Below, in pieces: positions 17,565 through 26,352 of a DNA stretch of 64,000 bases. Source of the stretch: Lachnospiraceae bacterium (GTDB lineage: Bacteria > Bacillota > Clostridia > Lachnospirales > Lachnospiraceae). A program made the position numbers and the translations under genes. Below the pieces are notes generated by a model. The model ran no database searches, was not told the origin of the DNA, and saw nothing but the letters and a program-made list of their open reading frames with translations. Every line of letters starts with the position of its first letter. Within the stretch, counting starts at the first letter, position 1. Where the stretch lies: positions 1 to 64,000 of the forward strand of contig JAETNQ010000002.1 in NCBI GenBank assembly GCA_021772075.1, in the 5' to 3' direction.

Positions 17565-17917
17565 CGCACGCCGCGTGAATTCCTTTTTTTCGGATGGCGC
17601 GGCGCTTCGGGAAAGGCCATGGGCCGAGGCCGTTGCTGCAGAGGCAGAGTTCCCGGCTGTTGCGTACAATCAGCAATTTCACTTATGAAATGGCCGAAAC
17701 ATTAGGGGAAACTTGCCATGGACGGCAAGTTTAGGAAGCTTAGGACAGGATGTCCGTTGCTTCCGGCCCGTTCGGTTGATATATTTTGCCCATTTCATTA
17801 GTGAAATCTGATTGGAAGCTTCAGCCGGGAACTCTGCCCCTGCAGCAACGGCCTCGGCCCATGGCCTTTCCCGAAGCGCCGCGCCATCCGAAAAAAGGAA
17901 TTCACGCGCGGTGTAAT
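17565..17917. mobile_element. Palindromic element B (MITE-like, about 353 bp)
   Basis: The outer arms (about 17572-17659 and 17822-17908) are inverted repeats of roughly 88 bases with one substitution and one T-run length difference. Pairing continues with mismatches through CAATCAG...ATTTCA...TGAAATGG to about 17695/17789. The centre folds into two hairpins on the plus strand: AAACTTGCC-loop-GGCAAGTTT, and GGAAGC...GGACA-GGA-TGTCC...GCTTCC. The core is homologous to that of element C on the opposite strand. TTAATCCAT (17556-17564) and TTAAGCCAT (17918-17926) form an imperfect 9-bp flanking direct repeat. It lies between spoIVB and spo0A, with no plausible coding frame. Confidence 0.75.
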
Positions 17918-17931
17918 TTAAGCCATATCAT

Positions 17932-19260
17932 CTAATGCGACAGCATATTTTCGATAAAGATACCATATCCCTTTGTCGAATCCTGAACAAGCACATGGGT
18001 GACGGCTCCTATAATCTTTCCGTCCTGAATGATGGGCGAACCGCTCATCCCCTGGACGATGCCTCCCGTCAGGGAAAGCAGCTCCGCATCCGTGATCCGC
18101 AGGACGATCCCTCTGTTGACGTTATCGTTATCCAAGTGGACCTCCATGATTTCTATATCGTAACGGCTTGGCGTCCCGTCGATGCTGCAAATAATCTCGG
18201 CCGGCCCCCTTTTGATCTCCTGCTTCAGGCCGATAGGAAGGGCCTCGTTAGATACCGCTTCATAAATCTGCCCGTTACAAGTGCCGAAAATCCCTTCCGC
18301 CGTATTTTCCGTTATTTCTCCGATAATATTATCTTCATCATATTCAATATAGCCCGTCAGTTCCCCCGGCGCTCCGTTGCTTCCTCTGGTAATTCCTATG
18401 ATTTCCGTATGATACAGCGTTCCCTTTTCCAATTCCATCAGCGTGCTCGTATCCACATCGTTTATACCATGCCCCAGCGCGCCGAAATCCGCGCTTTCGT
18501 TAAGGTAAGTCATCGTTCCCACCCCCTGGGCATTATCCCTGATCCACACGCCGATCTTATAATCACCGGACTGGCTGGCTTCCGGCCTGACGCTTAAGGT
18601 AAGTTCCTCCTCTCCTCTTCTCACCTTCATCACCAGTTCCTGTCCTTCACTGTGTTTTATTTTTTCCATAAAATCGCTTTTGCCCGTCACTTCCTCATCG
18701 TTGACCTGGGTAATATAATCCCCTGATTTCAGCACGTACTGGGCAGGGGAAACTTTCTGCCCTTCTTCCCCTGTAAAATCCCCTACCCCGATTACGAGCA
18801 CCCCCTGGGTCTTTACATAAATACCTATGGGGATTCCGGCCGGAGTAAGGGTTTTATTCTGGATCACCTGCACATCTACCGTTTTTAACGGTATAATGCC
18901 GAACAGCTTCAGGTCAAGGACGTATTTTTCGATGGCATTCGCTTTAATCGTCACCGGTTTCGCTAAATCGATATGGATGCTGTCCCTTGGTATGTTTGAT
19001 TTTGCAAATCCGCTAACTTCCACAGCTTCCTTATATATTTCTCCCGATGCGGGAACCTGGAAATCCAACGTCTGATCCACTCCTGCTTTAATCTTTATAT
19101 TAGAAGGCACCTTTCTCCATAAAGAAAAATAGCAGGTAAATACTAACGCGGCCAGGCTTCCTGCCAATGCGAAATATAAGCATGTTCTATATTTTTCAAT
19201 ACTGCTTTTCCCGTTTTTCTTTTTATGGCTTTTCCTTTTCAAGTCTTCACATCCTTTCAA
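17932..19260 (-). CDS. spoIVB: SpoIVB peptidase
   Basis: SpoIVB is the forespore-secreted serine peptidase (family S55) that triggers pro-sigma-K processing in the mother cell. The 442-residue protein has an N-terminal membrane anchor (CLYFALAGSLAALVFTCYF), a PDZ-like domain (QYVLKSGDYITQVNDEEVTGKSDFM), and the S55 catalytic domain with the His region FGALGHGINDVDTS and the Ser motif GMSGSPII near residues 404-411. The first codon is TTG at 19260; a second in-frame TTG at 19242, better placed behind AAAGGATG, is possible. It follows recN as in other spore formers. No catalytic residue appears lost. Confidence 0.93.
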   Translation of the reverse strand: MKGCEDLKRKSHKKKNGKSSIEKYRTCLYFALAGSLAALVFTCYFSLWRKVPSNIKIKAGVDQTLDFQVPASGEIYKEAVEVSGFAKSNIPRDSIHIDLAKPVTIKANAIEKYVLDLKLFGIIPLKTVDVQVIQNKTLTPAGIPIGIYVKTQGVLVIGVGDFTGEEGQKVSPAQYVLKSGDYITQVNDEEVTGKSDFMEKIKHSEGQELVMKVRRGEEELTLSVRPEASQSGDYKIGVWIRDNAQGVGTMTYLNESADFGALGHGINDVDTSTLMELEKGTLYHTEIIGITRGSNGAPGELTGYIEYDEDNIIGEITENTAEGIFGTCNGQIYEAVSNEALPIGLKQEIKRGPAEIICSIDGTPSRYDIEIMEVHLDNDNVNRGIVLRITDAELLSLTGGIVQGMSGSPIIQDGKIIGAVTHVLVQDSTKGYGIFIENMLSH

Positions 19261-19322
19261 AAATCTTCTTTAGTATGTGAAAAACTTAAGGATTTTAATT
19301 TAGTATACTTTTGGCAAAAGCA

Positions 19323-21002
19323 TTATTTTGTATTTTTTGCCAGCTCTTTCATTTCTTTTGCATTTTGGAGGGCAGCTTCCGTAATTTCCGCGCCTCCCAG
19401 CATCCTTGCCAATTCCCTTAAGTCGTCTTCTTCCGATATTCTTTTGATTGTCGTGACCGTCCGATCCTTTTTTGCACTTTTTTCTATTAAAAAATGAACA
19501 TCCGACATAGCCGCAATCTGCGGCAGATGGGTAATGCATATTACCTGATGGTTTTTCCCAAGAATCCCCAGCTTTTCCGACACTTTCCATGCGGTTTTCC
19601 CGCTGATGCCCGTATCGATCTCATCAAAAATAAGGGTTCCAATATCATCCTTATCCGCCAGCACCGTCTTAAACGCCAGCATGATCCTGGATAATTCCCC
19701 GCCGCTCGCCACCTGGCTCATAGGCCTCGGCACTTCCCCTTTATTCGTCGATATTAAAAATTCTATGTCGTCATACCCGTCGGAAGCCGGTGTTTCCGGA
19801 CAGGGGCTTACTGCTATCTCAAACTGCACTTCTTCAAAATTCAGTTCCAGCAGCGCCTGTTTTAACTCCTTCCCAAGCTTCTTCGCGCATTTTTTCCGCA
19901 CATCGGATAACTTGCCGCATAACTTCAACAGCTTCTCCCTCGTCTGCCCAAGCCGCTGCAGAATCTCTTTCCGGTATATTTCATAATTCTCTAATATATT
20001 TAGTCTTTCTTCCCCCCGGGTTTTATATGCAAGAATTTCCTCTATATTTTTTCCATATTTTGATTTTAAATGATTAACCAAATTCAGCCGCTCTTCGGTT
20101 TTTGCAAAATCTTCCCCGTCAAACTCCAAGCCGTCCATATAGCCGGAAGCCGCCCGGTTAAAATCGCCCAGCAGATTATCGATATCCTGAAGCTGCGCTT
20201 CCAGCTCCTCCAAGACGCTGTCATAGGAAGAAACGCTTTTTAACTCCCTCAACGCCCTGCCGATATATTCCCCGGCGCTCTCCCCCTCGCCATATCCTGT
20301 CATATGGCAGGCGCTGTATACGGCCTCCTTGATCTTCCGGCTGTTTATCATTTTATGGTAAAGCTGCTCCAGTTCTTCATCTTCTCCCGGACACAAAGCC
20401 GCCTCTTCAATTTCTTCCACTTCAAACCTTAAAAGCGACGCCTCTCTTTCCCTCGCGGTTTCATCACCTGTATTTTCTTCCAGTTCCTTCCGGAGTCCTG
20501 TAAACTCCCTGTAGCATTCCCTGATTTCTTCCTTTAATCCGGCAGAACCCTCTCCGGCATAATCGTCCAGGATTTCCTTATATTTTTTCTTCTGCAGCAA
20601 AGTCTGATGCTCATGCTGTCCGTGGATATTAATGAGGATTCCTGCAATTTCTTTTAACTGTCTGGCTCCTGCCGTTTCTCCGCACACTTTGCATACGCTT
20701 CTGGACGGCATGATCCGCCTCTGTATGATCAGCGTATGGTCTTCTTCCGGAAAAATATCCATTTCCCTCAGCCGTTCCTCCTGCTCCCCGTTCAGTTGGA
20801 AAACCAGTTCTACCAGGGCATATTCCGCTCCGGCCCGTATCAGGTCTTTATCTGCCTTCGCTCCCAAAGCCAGGTTCACGGAACCTATCACAATGGATTT
20901 CCCTGCTCCTGTCTCCCCGGTCAGAATATTCAACCCTTCTCCAAAAAGTACTTCTTCCTCGTCAATTAACGCCAGATTTTTTACATGTAAGCTTAATAAC
21001 AT
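19323..21002 (-). CDS. recN: DNA repair protein RecN
   Basis: RecN is an SMC-like ATPase acting early in double-strand break repair. The 559-residue protein has the N-terminal Walker A GETGAGKS at about residues 29-36, a long coiled-coil centre, the ABC signature VASGGELSRIMLAFK, and Walker B LIFDEIDTGISG near residue 455. Length is normal. The argR-recN-spoIVB-spo0A order is typical of Clostridia. No SOS box was noticed in the short gap before it. Confidence 0.96.
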   Translation of the reverse strand: MLLSLHVKNLALIDEEEVLFGEGLNILTGETGAGKSIVIGSVNLALGAKADKDLIRAGAEYALVELVFQLNGEQEERLREMDIFPEEDHTLIIQRRIMPSRSVCKVCGETAGARQLKEIAGILINIHGQHEHQTLLQKKKYKEILDDYAGEGSAGLKEEIRECYREFTGLRKELEENTGDETAREREASLLRFEVEEIEEAALCPGEDEELEQLYHKMINSRKIKEAVYSACHMTGYGEGESAGEYIGRALRELKSVSSYDSVLEELEAQLQDIDNLLGDFNRAASGYMDGLEFDGEDFAKTEERLNLVNHLKSKYGKNIEEILAYKTRGEERLNILENYEIYRKEILQRLGQTREKLLKLCGKLSDVRKKCAKKLGKELKQALLELNFEEVQFEIAVSPCPETPASDGYDDIEFLISTNKGEVPRPMSQVASGGELSRIMLAFKTVLADKDDIGTLIFDEIDTGISGKTAWKVSEKLGILGKNHQVICITHLPQIAAMSDVHFLIEKSAKKDRTVTTIKRISEEDDLRELARMLGGAEITEAALQNAKEMKELAKNTK

Positions 21003-21051
21003 TTCTTCACTCCTTATGTGTTCCGGGCAAAAATCTAATACACATAAATGC

Positions 21052-21504
21052 TTAAATATCCATCATTTTATGGATCTTATCCATAACAATGCGAGTATCC
21101 TCTACCGTTCTTATCGCCATCATAATCGTGTCATCCCCTGCAATGGAACCCACGATCTCCCTCATTTTCATGGCATCGAGCGCGGCAGCAACTGCCATCG
21201 CCATTCCTGAAACCGTTTTTATCACAAGTATATTCTGCGCCATATCCATAGAAACAAAGCCATCTTTCAGCACACGGATATATTTATCCCCTAAAAAGCT
21301 ATCGTCCTGCTTGAGTACGACATACTTCTGCCGCCCGTTTCCAGTAGGCACTTTGGAAAGCTTCAATGCCCTGATATCCCTGGAAACAGTCGCCTGCGTT
21401 ACCTGGAAACCCGCTTTTTTCAGCAGCTCTGCCAGTTCGTCCTGCGTCTCTATGTCGTAGCTTTCGATCAACTCGATAATTTTTCCATGTCTGCTTTTCT
21501 TCAT
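21052..21504 (-). CDS. argR: Arginine repressor ArgR
   Basis: The 150-residue protein has the N-terminal winged helix (IDE-type sequence around IIELIESYDIETQDELAELLKKAGFQVTQATVSRDI) and the C-terminal hexamerisation/arginine-binding domain with GSIAGDDTIMMAIRT. It represses arginine biosynthesis and activates catabolism when bound to arginine. Placement between nadK and recN is the usual Firmicute arrangement and does not reflect its regulon. Confidence 0.95.
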   Translation of the reverse strand: MKKSRHGKIIELIESYDIETQDELAELLKKAGFQVTQATVSRDIRALKLSKVPTGNGRQKYVVLKQDDSFLGDKYIRVLKDGFVSMDMAQNILVIKTVSGMAMAVAAALDAMKMREIVGSIAGDDTIMMAIRTVEDTRIVMDKIHKMMDI

Positions 21505-21540
21505 CTCTGTTTATCCCCCAATCCGCTGTGAACTCTTTTA

Positions 21541-22431
21541 TTAAACGCTCAATTTTCTGTGCAATATCTCCAAGAAACTTGCTTCCTTTAATTTTACAAT
21601 GCCAGTCGTTGTTTTCGCCCTTTCGATCGCCACCCGGTCCCCGGTATACAATGTCACATTATGGCTGCCGTCAAAGTTCACCTCTACCTGCTGTATGGCC
21701 TCTCCCCGTCCTGCGCCTATTTCCACCTCTATCTTATCCTCCGGCGCCAGAATAATGCTTCTCGTACTAAGCGTATGCGGGCTGACAGGCGTTATCATGA
21801 TGAGTTCCGCTTTCGGTTCCACGATCGGCCCCCCGGCAGAAAGATTGTATCCGGTCGATCCCGTAGGAGTTGCCACGATCACTCCGTCTGCCTGGTATTC
21901 ATTTAAAAACTTCCCGTTGACATAAATCCGAAAACGGATGATCTGCAAAGAACCGCTTCTTGTAATTGCAATATCGTTCAAAGCGCCGGCCTCTTCCATT
22001 TCATCCTCGAAAATCCCTTTTTCCTCATGCCTCTTTTTATGTATTCCGCCCCGGACGATCCTGCCGGCCAGCATCATCCTCTGCTCCACCTCGTATCTTC
22101 CTTCCAGAAGCTGGTCCATGGCGGCCTCCATGCCCGCCTCTTCTATTTCAGCCAAGTATCCTAACGTCCCCAGGTTAATTCCAAGCAGCGGAATATCCCT
22201 TTGGATAATATCCCTCGCCGCCTGTAAAAGCGTGCCGTCCCCTCCCAAAACAAGGATGCAGTCCACATCCGCCGGTATCCGGGCGGCATCCGTATAGCCA
22301 TGCTCCTTTTCCTTTTCTTTTACCTGGATAGTGCATTTCTTATGATGCTTTTCCAAATATTGTTCGATTTCTTTCGTTTTTTTCAAATCCCGGTCTTTAT
22401 GCCCGTTTGTAATAATATAAAAATGGTCCAT
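21541..22431 (-). CDS. nadK: NAD kinase
   Basis: NadK phosphorylates NAD to NADP. The 296-residue protein carries the family GGDG motif in CILVLGGDGTLLQAARDI near residue 75, NLGTLGYLAEIE, and the second conserved block GVIVATPTGSTGYNLSAGGPIVEP. A small insertion with charged residues (about 150-165, KKRHEEKGIFEDEMEE) lengthens it slightly over the usual form. It lies 13 bases downstream of tlyA. Confidence 0.95.
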   Translation of the reverse strand: MDHFYIITNGHKDRDLKKTKEIEQYLEKHHKKCTIQVKEKEKEHGYTDAARIPADVDCILVLGGDGTLLQAARDIIQRDIPLLGINLGTLGYLAEIEEAGMEAAMDQLLEGRYEVEQRMMLAGRIVRGGIHKKRHEEKGIFEDEMEEAGALNDIAITRSGSLQIIRFRIYVNGKFLNEYQADGVIVATPTGSTGYNLSAGGPIVEPKAELIMITPVSPHTLSTRSIILAPEDKIEVEIGAGRGEAIQQVEVNFDGSHNVTLYTGDRVAIERAKTTTGIVKLKEASFLEILHRKLSV

Positions 22432-22444
22432 CTTTTCCTAATTC

Positions 22445-23329
22445 CTATAACGCCCTATGGGCATCTTCCACAATCTTTGCGATCAGCCCTTTCATTTCCT
22501 GTTCCTGCGACAGCCCGCATTTCTCATTTATGATTTTTTCCAACTCCCGCCGGGCTTCCGCTTCCGTCATATGCTTTTTCTCTTCCGGTACAGACTCCGG
22601 TTTTTGCAAATACAGCAGATATTCGATATTTCCTTCCGGCCCTTTGACGGGGGAAAAACTAAGCCCCTGCACTGAAAAACCGATGCTGCCGGCAAAATCT
22701 ATCACTTTGCCGACCACTTCCCTATGGGTCTCCGGTTCCCGAACCACGCCCTTCTTTCCAACTTTATCTTTTCCGGCCTCAAACTGAGGCTTGATCAGAC
22801 ATACTATCTGTCCTTTATCTTTCAGCAGATTTCTCGCCGGAATCAATATTTTGTCAAGGGAAATAAAAGAAACATCCACCGAAGCAAAATCCAGACGTTC
22901 ATCGATATCTGACGGAAGCATATAGCGGAAATTTGTCTTTTCCATACAGACAACCCTTTCGTCATTCCGCAGTTTCCAGTCCAGCTGCCCATGCCCCACG
23001 TCCACAGAATATACTTTTGCCGCGCCGTTCTGCAGCATGCAGTCGGTAAAACCTCCGGTAGAAGCCCCGATATCCATGCAGACCTTCTCCTCAAGCGCGA
23101 TCCCGAACTCCTTCACGGCCTTCTCAAGCTTCAGCCCGCCCCGGCTGACATACTTTAACGCGCTCCCCTTTACCTCGATCCGTATTTTTCCGCTGTCAAA
23201 AGAAGCTCCTGCCTTATCTTCCCGCTGTCCGTTTACGAATACGCTGCCGGCCATAATAATAGCTTTTGCTTTTTCCCTGGAAGGCGCATATCCCTGCTGT
23301 ACCAGCAGTACATCCAATCGTTCTTTCAT
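22445..23329 (-). CDS. tlyA: TlyA family rRNA methyltransferase
   Basis: TlyA 2'-O-methylates rRNA using SAM. The 294-residue protein has an N-terminal S4 RNA-binding domain (RLDVLLVQQGYAPSREKAKAIIMAGSVFVNG) and an FtsJ-like methyltransferase domain with SAM motif DIGASTGGFTDCMLQNGA and VDVGHGQLDWKLRND. I start at the ATG at 23329, five bases after AAGGTGG; it overlaps the dxs stop as ATGA. A longer GTG start at 23338 is less likely. Confidence 0.94.
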   Translation of the reverse strand: MKERLDVLLVQQGYAPSREKAKAIIMAGSVFVNGQREDKAGASFDSGKIRIEVKGSALKYVSRGGLKLEKAVKEFGIALEEKVCMDIGASTGGFTDCMLQNGAAKVYSVDVGHGQLDWKLRNDERVVCMEKTNFRYMLPSDIDERLDFASVDVSFISLDKILIPARNLLKDKGQIVCLIKPQFEAGKDKVGKKGVVREPETHREVVGKVIDFAGSIGFSVQGLSFSPVKGPEGNIEYLLYLQKPESVPEEKKHMTEAEARRELEKIINEKCGLSQEQEMKGLIAKIVEDAHRAL

Positions 23330-25197
23330 GCCAACCACCTTGCTGCAGCAGCCAGGATCTTCTCTCTGACCGAATCCGCGTCTATGCCGAGTTCCTGCCT
23401 TAATATATCCACATTGCCATGTTCCACATATTCGTCCGGAATCGTAATTGCCAATAACGATTTCCCTTTATTTTCTATAAACTCTCTGACTCTTTCCCCA
23501 TAACCGCCGCTGGCAACATTTTCCTCCATCGTTACAAAAAGTTGATGATCCGCCGCCGCTGCCTCTATCAGTTCTTCATCCATAGGTTTGACAAACCTTA
23601 CATTCACGAGGGAACAGGAATATCCCTTGTCTTTCAGCTGTTCCCGTACCTGGCAGGCCGTCTTCACCATGCTTCCAACCGCCAGCAGGCAGATATCCTT
23701 TTCCTTATAAATAAATTCACTTTTTCCATATACGATCGGTTCCCTGTATTCCTTCAGTCCGTCGTAAGCTTCGCCCCTCGGATAACGTATCGCTATAGGC
23801 GCCTCGAAATTCACCGCAAACTTCAGCATATCCGAAAGTTCCCATTTATTTTTGGGAGCCATGATATGCATATTAGGAATCGAGGACAAGTAAGAAAGAT
23901 CAAAAATCCCCTGATGCGTCTCCCCGTCGCTTCCCACCAGGCCTGCCCTGTCAATGGCAAAAACCACCGGCAAATTCTGGATGCATACATCATGCAGGAT
24001 CTGATCATAGGCTCTTTGCAAAAAAGAAGAATAAATCGCTACGATCGGCTTCAGCCCTCCTGCCGCCAGCCCTGCGGCAAATGTAACCGCATGTTCTTCC
24101 GCTATCCCTACATCGAAAAAACGGTCAGGGTACATATTACGGAAACGCTTCAGCCCGGTTCCATCGGGCATAGCGGCCGTAATCGCCACCACCTTTTCAT
24201 CCCTCTGCCCCAGCTTCGTCATAACGGTGGAAAAGATATCCGTATAATTCGCTTTCGTCCTCGGATGGACAGGCAGCCCTGTCTCCACCACAAAGGGTTC
24301 CGCCCCGTGAAATCTTGCCGGATGTCTCTCTGCCGGCGGATAACCTTTCCCCTTCTGCGTCAGGACATGGATAAGCACCGCCTTTTTCACCTTCTTCGCC
24401 TCATTGAATACGCGCACCATCTGCCCGATATTATGGCCGTCCACAGGCCCGAGATAGGTGATTCCCATATCTTCAAAAAACATCCCGGGAATCACAAGCT
24501 GCTTAAAGCTGTTCTTCGCACGGCGGATGAACTTCACCATCTGGCTGCCATATCTGGGCATATCTTTCAAAGTATTGTACACGCCGTCGCGCAGATCCAG
24601 ATATCCGTCCGCTGTCCTGACATTGTTCAAATACTTGGATACGCCGCCTACGTTTTCTGAAATGGACATGTTATTGTCGTTCAACACGATAATATAATTG
24701 GTATCCAGCCTTGCCGCATTATTCAATGCCTCATAAGCCATTCCTCCTGTGAGGGAGCCGTCCCCTATGACCGCCACGACCGAATTTTTTTCCCCCCGCA
24801 GATCCCTCGCTTTTACCAAACCCAGGCCGGCCGAAATGGAAGTGGAACTATGCCCTGTGTCAAAAGCATCGCAGTCGCTCTCCTTTCTTTTCGGAAAACC
24901 GCTCATCCCCCCGTACTTCCGCAGATTTTCAAAGCCGCTCCGCCTTCCTGTCAGCAGCTTATGGGTATAAGACTGATGCCCCACGTCCCATATAATCTTA
25001 TCTTCCGGCAGATTCAGCGCAAGGTGCAGCGCCATTGTCAGTTCCACCGCTCCCAAGTTAGAACCAAGATGCCCCCCCGTAACGCTGATCTTTTCAATCA
25101 GGAACTCCCTGATCTCTTCCGCAAGCACGGCAAGATCTTCTTCTTTGATATTTTTAATATCGTTTACCTGACGAATATTATCCAACAGCATAGTCAT
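23326..25197 (-). CDS. dxs: 1-deoxy-D-xylulose-5-phosphate synthase
   Basis: Dxs condenses pyruvate and glyceraldehyde-3-phosphate, the first step of the MEP isoprenoid pathway. The 623-residue protein shows HLGSNLGAVELTMALH, the thiamine diphosphate motif GDGSLTGGMAYEALNNA...NDNNMSIS, and the transketolase central block GIAEEHAVTFAAGLA...RAYDQILHDV. Its neighbour ispA supplies the next chain-elongation step. Two ATG codons (25197 and 25191) are both compatible with the ribosome binding site AAAGGAAGAAGG. Confidence 0.97.
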   Translation of the reverse strand: MTMLLDNIRQVNDIKNIKEEDLAVLAEEIREFLIEKISVTGGHLGSNLGAVELTMALHLALNLPEDKIIWDVGHQSYTHKLLTGRRSGFENLRKYGGMSGFPKRKESDCDAFDTGHSSTSISAGLGLVKARDLRGEKNSVVAVIGDGSLTGGMAYEALNNAARLDTNYIIVLNDNNMSISENVGGVSKYLNNVRTADGYLDLRDGVYNTLKDMPRYGSQMVKFIRRAKNSFKQLVIPGMFFEDMGITYLGPVDGHNIGQMVRVFNEAKKVKKAVLIHVLTQKGKGYPPAERHPARFHGAEPFVVETGLPVHPRTKANYTDIFSTVMTKLGQRDEKVVAITAAMPDGTGLKRFRNMYPDRFFDVGIAEEHAVTFAAGLAAGGLKPIVAIYSSFLQRAYDQILHDVCIQNLPVVFAIDRAGLVGSDGETHQGIFDLSYLSSIPNMHIMAPKNKWELSDMLKFAVNFEAPIAIRYPRGEAYDGLKEYREPIVYGKSEFIYKEKDICLLAVGSMVKTACQVREQLKDKGYSCSLVNVRFVKPMDEELIEAAAADHQLFVTMEENVASGGYGERVREFIENKGKSLLAITIPDEYVEHGNVDILRQELGIDADSVREKILAAAARWLA

Positions 25198-25247
25198 ACC
25201 TTCTTCCTTTTGTTTCGGTAACTTACGGCCCCATGGCAGGGGATTCC

Positions 25248-26147
25248 TTATTTTTCCCTCGTAATCAGCTGACGGATCAGCTCTTCCAAAAATATATTCC
25301 TCTGCCTGAAAGAAGATACGATAGCAACCGCTTCTTCCGAAAGCCTCTTTACCTCTTTCTTTGCCTCTTCCATCCCTTTCAGCGTAACATAGGTTGTTTT
25401 TTTATTCTTCTCATCGCTTCCCGTCTCTTTTCCAAGCGTCTCCAAGCTTCCTGTCACGTCCAGTATATCGTCCTGGATCTGAAAAGCAAGGCCTATATTA
25501 TAAGCGCATTTCTCCACTTTCTCTATTTCTTCCCCAGATGCCCCGGCCAGAATTGCTCCAGTCATCATAGCGCTTTGGATCAGAGCCGCCGTTTTATGCT
25601 CGTGGATAAAAAGGAGCAGTTCTTCCGTCGCCTCATCCTCCGCATTTTCCGCTTCAATATCGGCCGTCTGTCCTCCTATCATTCCATAAATACCGGCTTT
25701 CCCGGCAAATACGGCAAGCGCCTTTGCTATTTTCTCCGTTTCCCCTTCCCCGGCCAGCAAAAAAGCTTTGACCGCGGTTTCAAAGGCAAAATTCAGCAGG
25801 CCGTCTCCTGCCAGCACCGCCATCCCTTCCCCATAAACCACATGCGTCGTCTTCCTTCCCCTGCGGTATTCATCGTTGTCCATGCATGGCAAATCGTCAT
25901 GCACCAGCGAATAGGTATGAACCATCTCGATAGCGGCCATAAAAGGTTCGGCAATCCGTCCCTTGCCGCCGAACATATCAAAAGTTTCCTTCAGCAGCAT
26001 CGGCCGCAGCCTCTTCCCGCCGGCAAGGATGCTGTAATTCATCGCTTCTTCCACTCTTTTCTGGTATCCTTCTTCCTTTGGCAGATATCCTGCGATCACC
26101 GCTTCGATTTTCTCCGCCTTTTCCTTTCGTTCCATTTCAAAATTCAT
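25248..26147 (-). CDS. ispA: Polyprenyl synthetase (farnesyl diphosphate synthase)
   Basis: The 299-residue enzyme has both Asp-rich motifs of trans-prenyltransferases: DDLPCMDNDEYRRG and DDILDVTG, separated by the usual spacing. The residues before the first motif fit a C15 (farnesyl) product, but chain length is inference. I start at the ATG at 26147, six bases after GGAG; the ATG at 26159 sits directly on GAGG. The start overlaps the xseB stop. It makes substrate for undecaprenol and other isoprenoids with dxs next to it. Confidence 0.92.
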   Translation of the reverse strand: MNFEMERKEKAEKIEAVIAGYLPKEEGYQKRVEEAMNYSILAGGKRLRPMLLKETFDMFGGKGRIAEPFMAAIEMVHTYSLVHDDLPCMDNDEYRRGRKTTHVVYGEGMAVLAGDGLLNFAFETAVKAFLLAGEGETEKIAKALAVFAGKAGIYGMIGGQTADIEAENAEDEATEELLLFIHEHKTAALIQSAMMTGAILAGASGEEIEKVEKCAYNIGLAFQIQDDILDVTGSLETLGKETGSDEKNKKTTYVTLKGMEEAKKEVKRLSEEAVAIVSSFRQRNIFLEELIRQLITREK

Positions 26148-26352
26148 CTGTTTCTCCATCCTCGCTGATTTTTAATACCTTCTTTTCCACTTTGTCTATC
26201 TTATCGCTGCAGAATTTCAGGATCTCCATTCCCTGTTTATACTCTTTAAAAGCATCCTCCAGCGTAATGTCCTCCGTTTCCAGCCTGGCAGCCGTCTCCT
26301 CCAATATTTCAAAGGCTTCTTCCAATGTCAGTTCTTTTCTTTTTGCTCCCAT
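26137..26352 (-). CDS. xseB: Exodeoxyribonuclease VII small subunit
   Basis: The 71-residue helical protein contains LEEAFEILEETAARLETEDITLEDAFKEYKQGMEILKFCSDKIDKVEKKV, the XseB family sequence. It forms the multi-copy partner of XseA in the exonuclease that degrades single-stranded DNA. It overlaps xseA (25 bases) and ispA (11 bases), showing tight translational coupling. Confidence 0.95.
   Translation of the reverse strand: MGAKRKELTLEEAFEILEETAARLETEDITLEDAFKEYKQGMEILKFCSDKIDKVEKKVLKISEDGETDEF

Noticed and set aside
19261-19322. Forespore (sigma-G/F) promoter before spoIVB
   Set aside because: CATACTAA on the minus strand fits a -10, but no -35 at the correct distance could be found.
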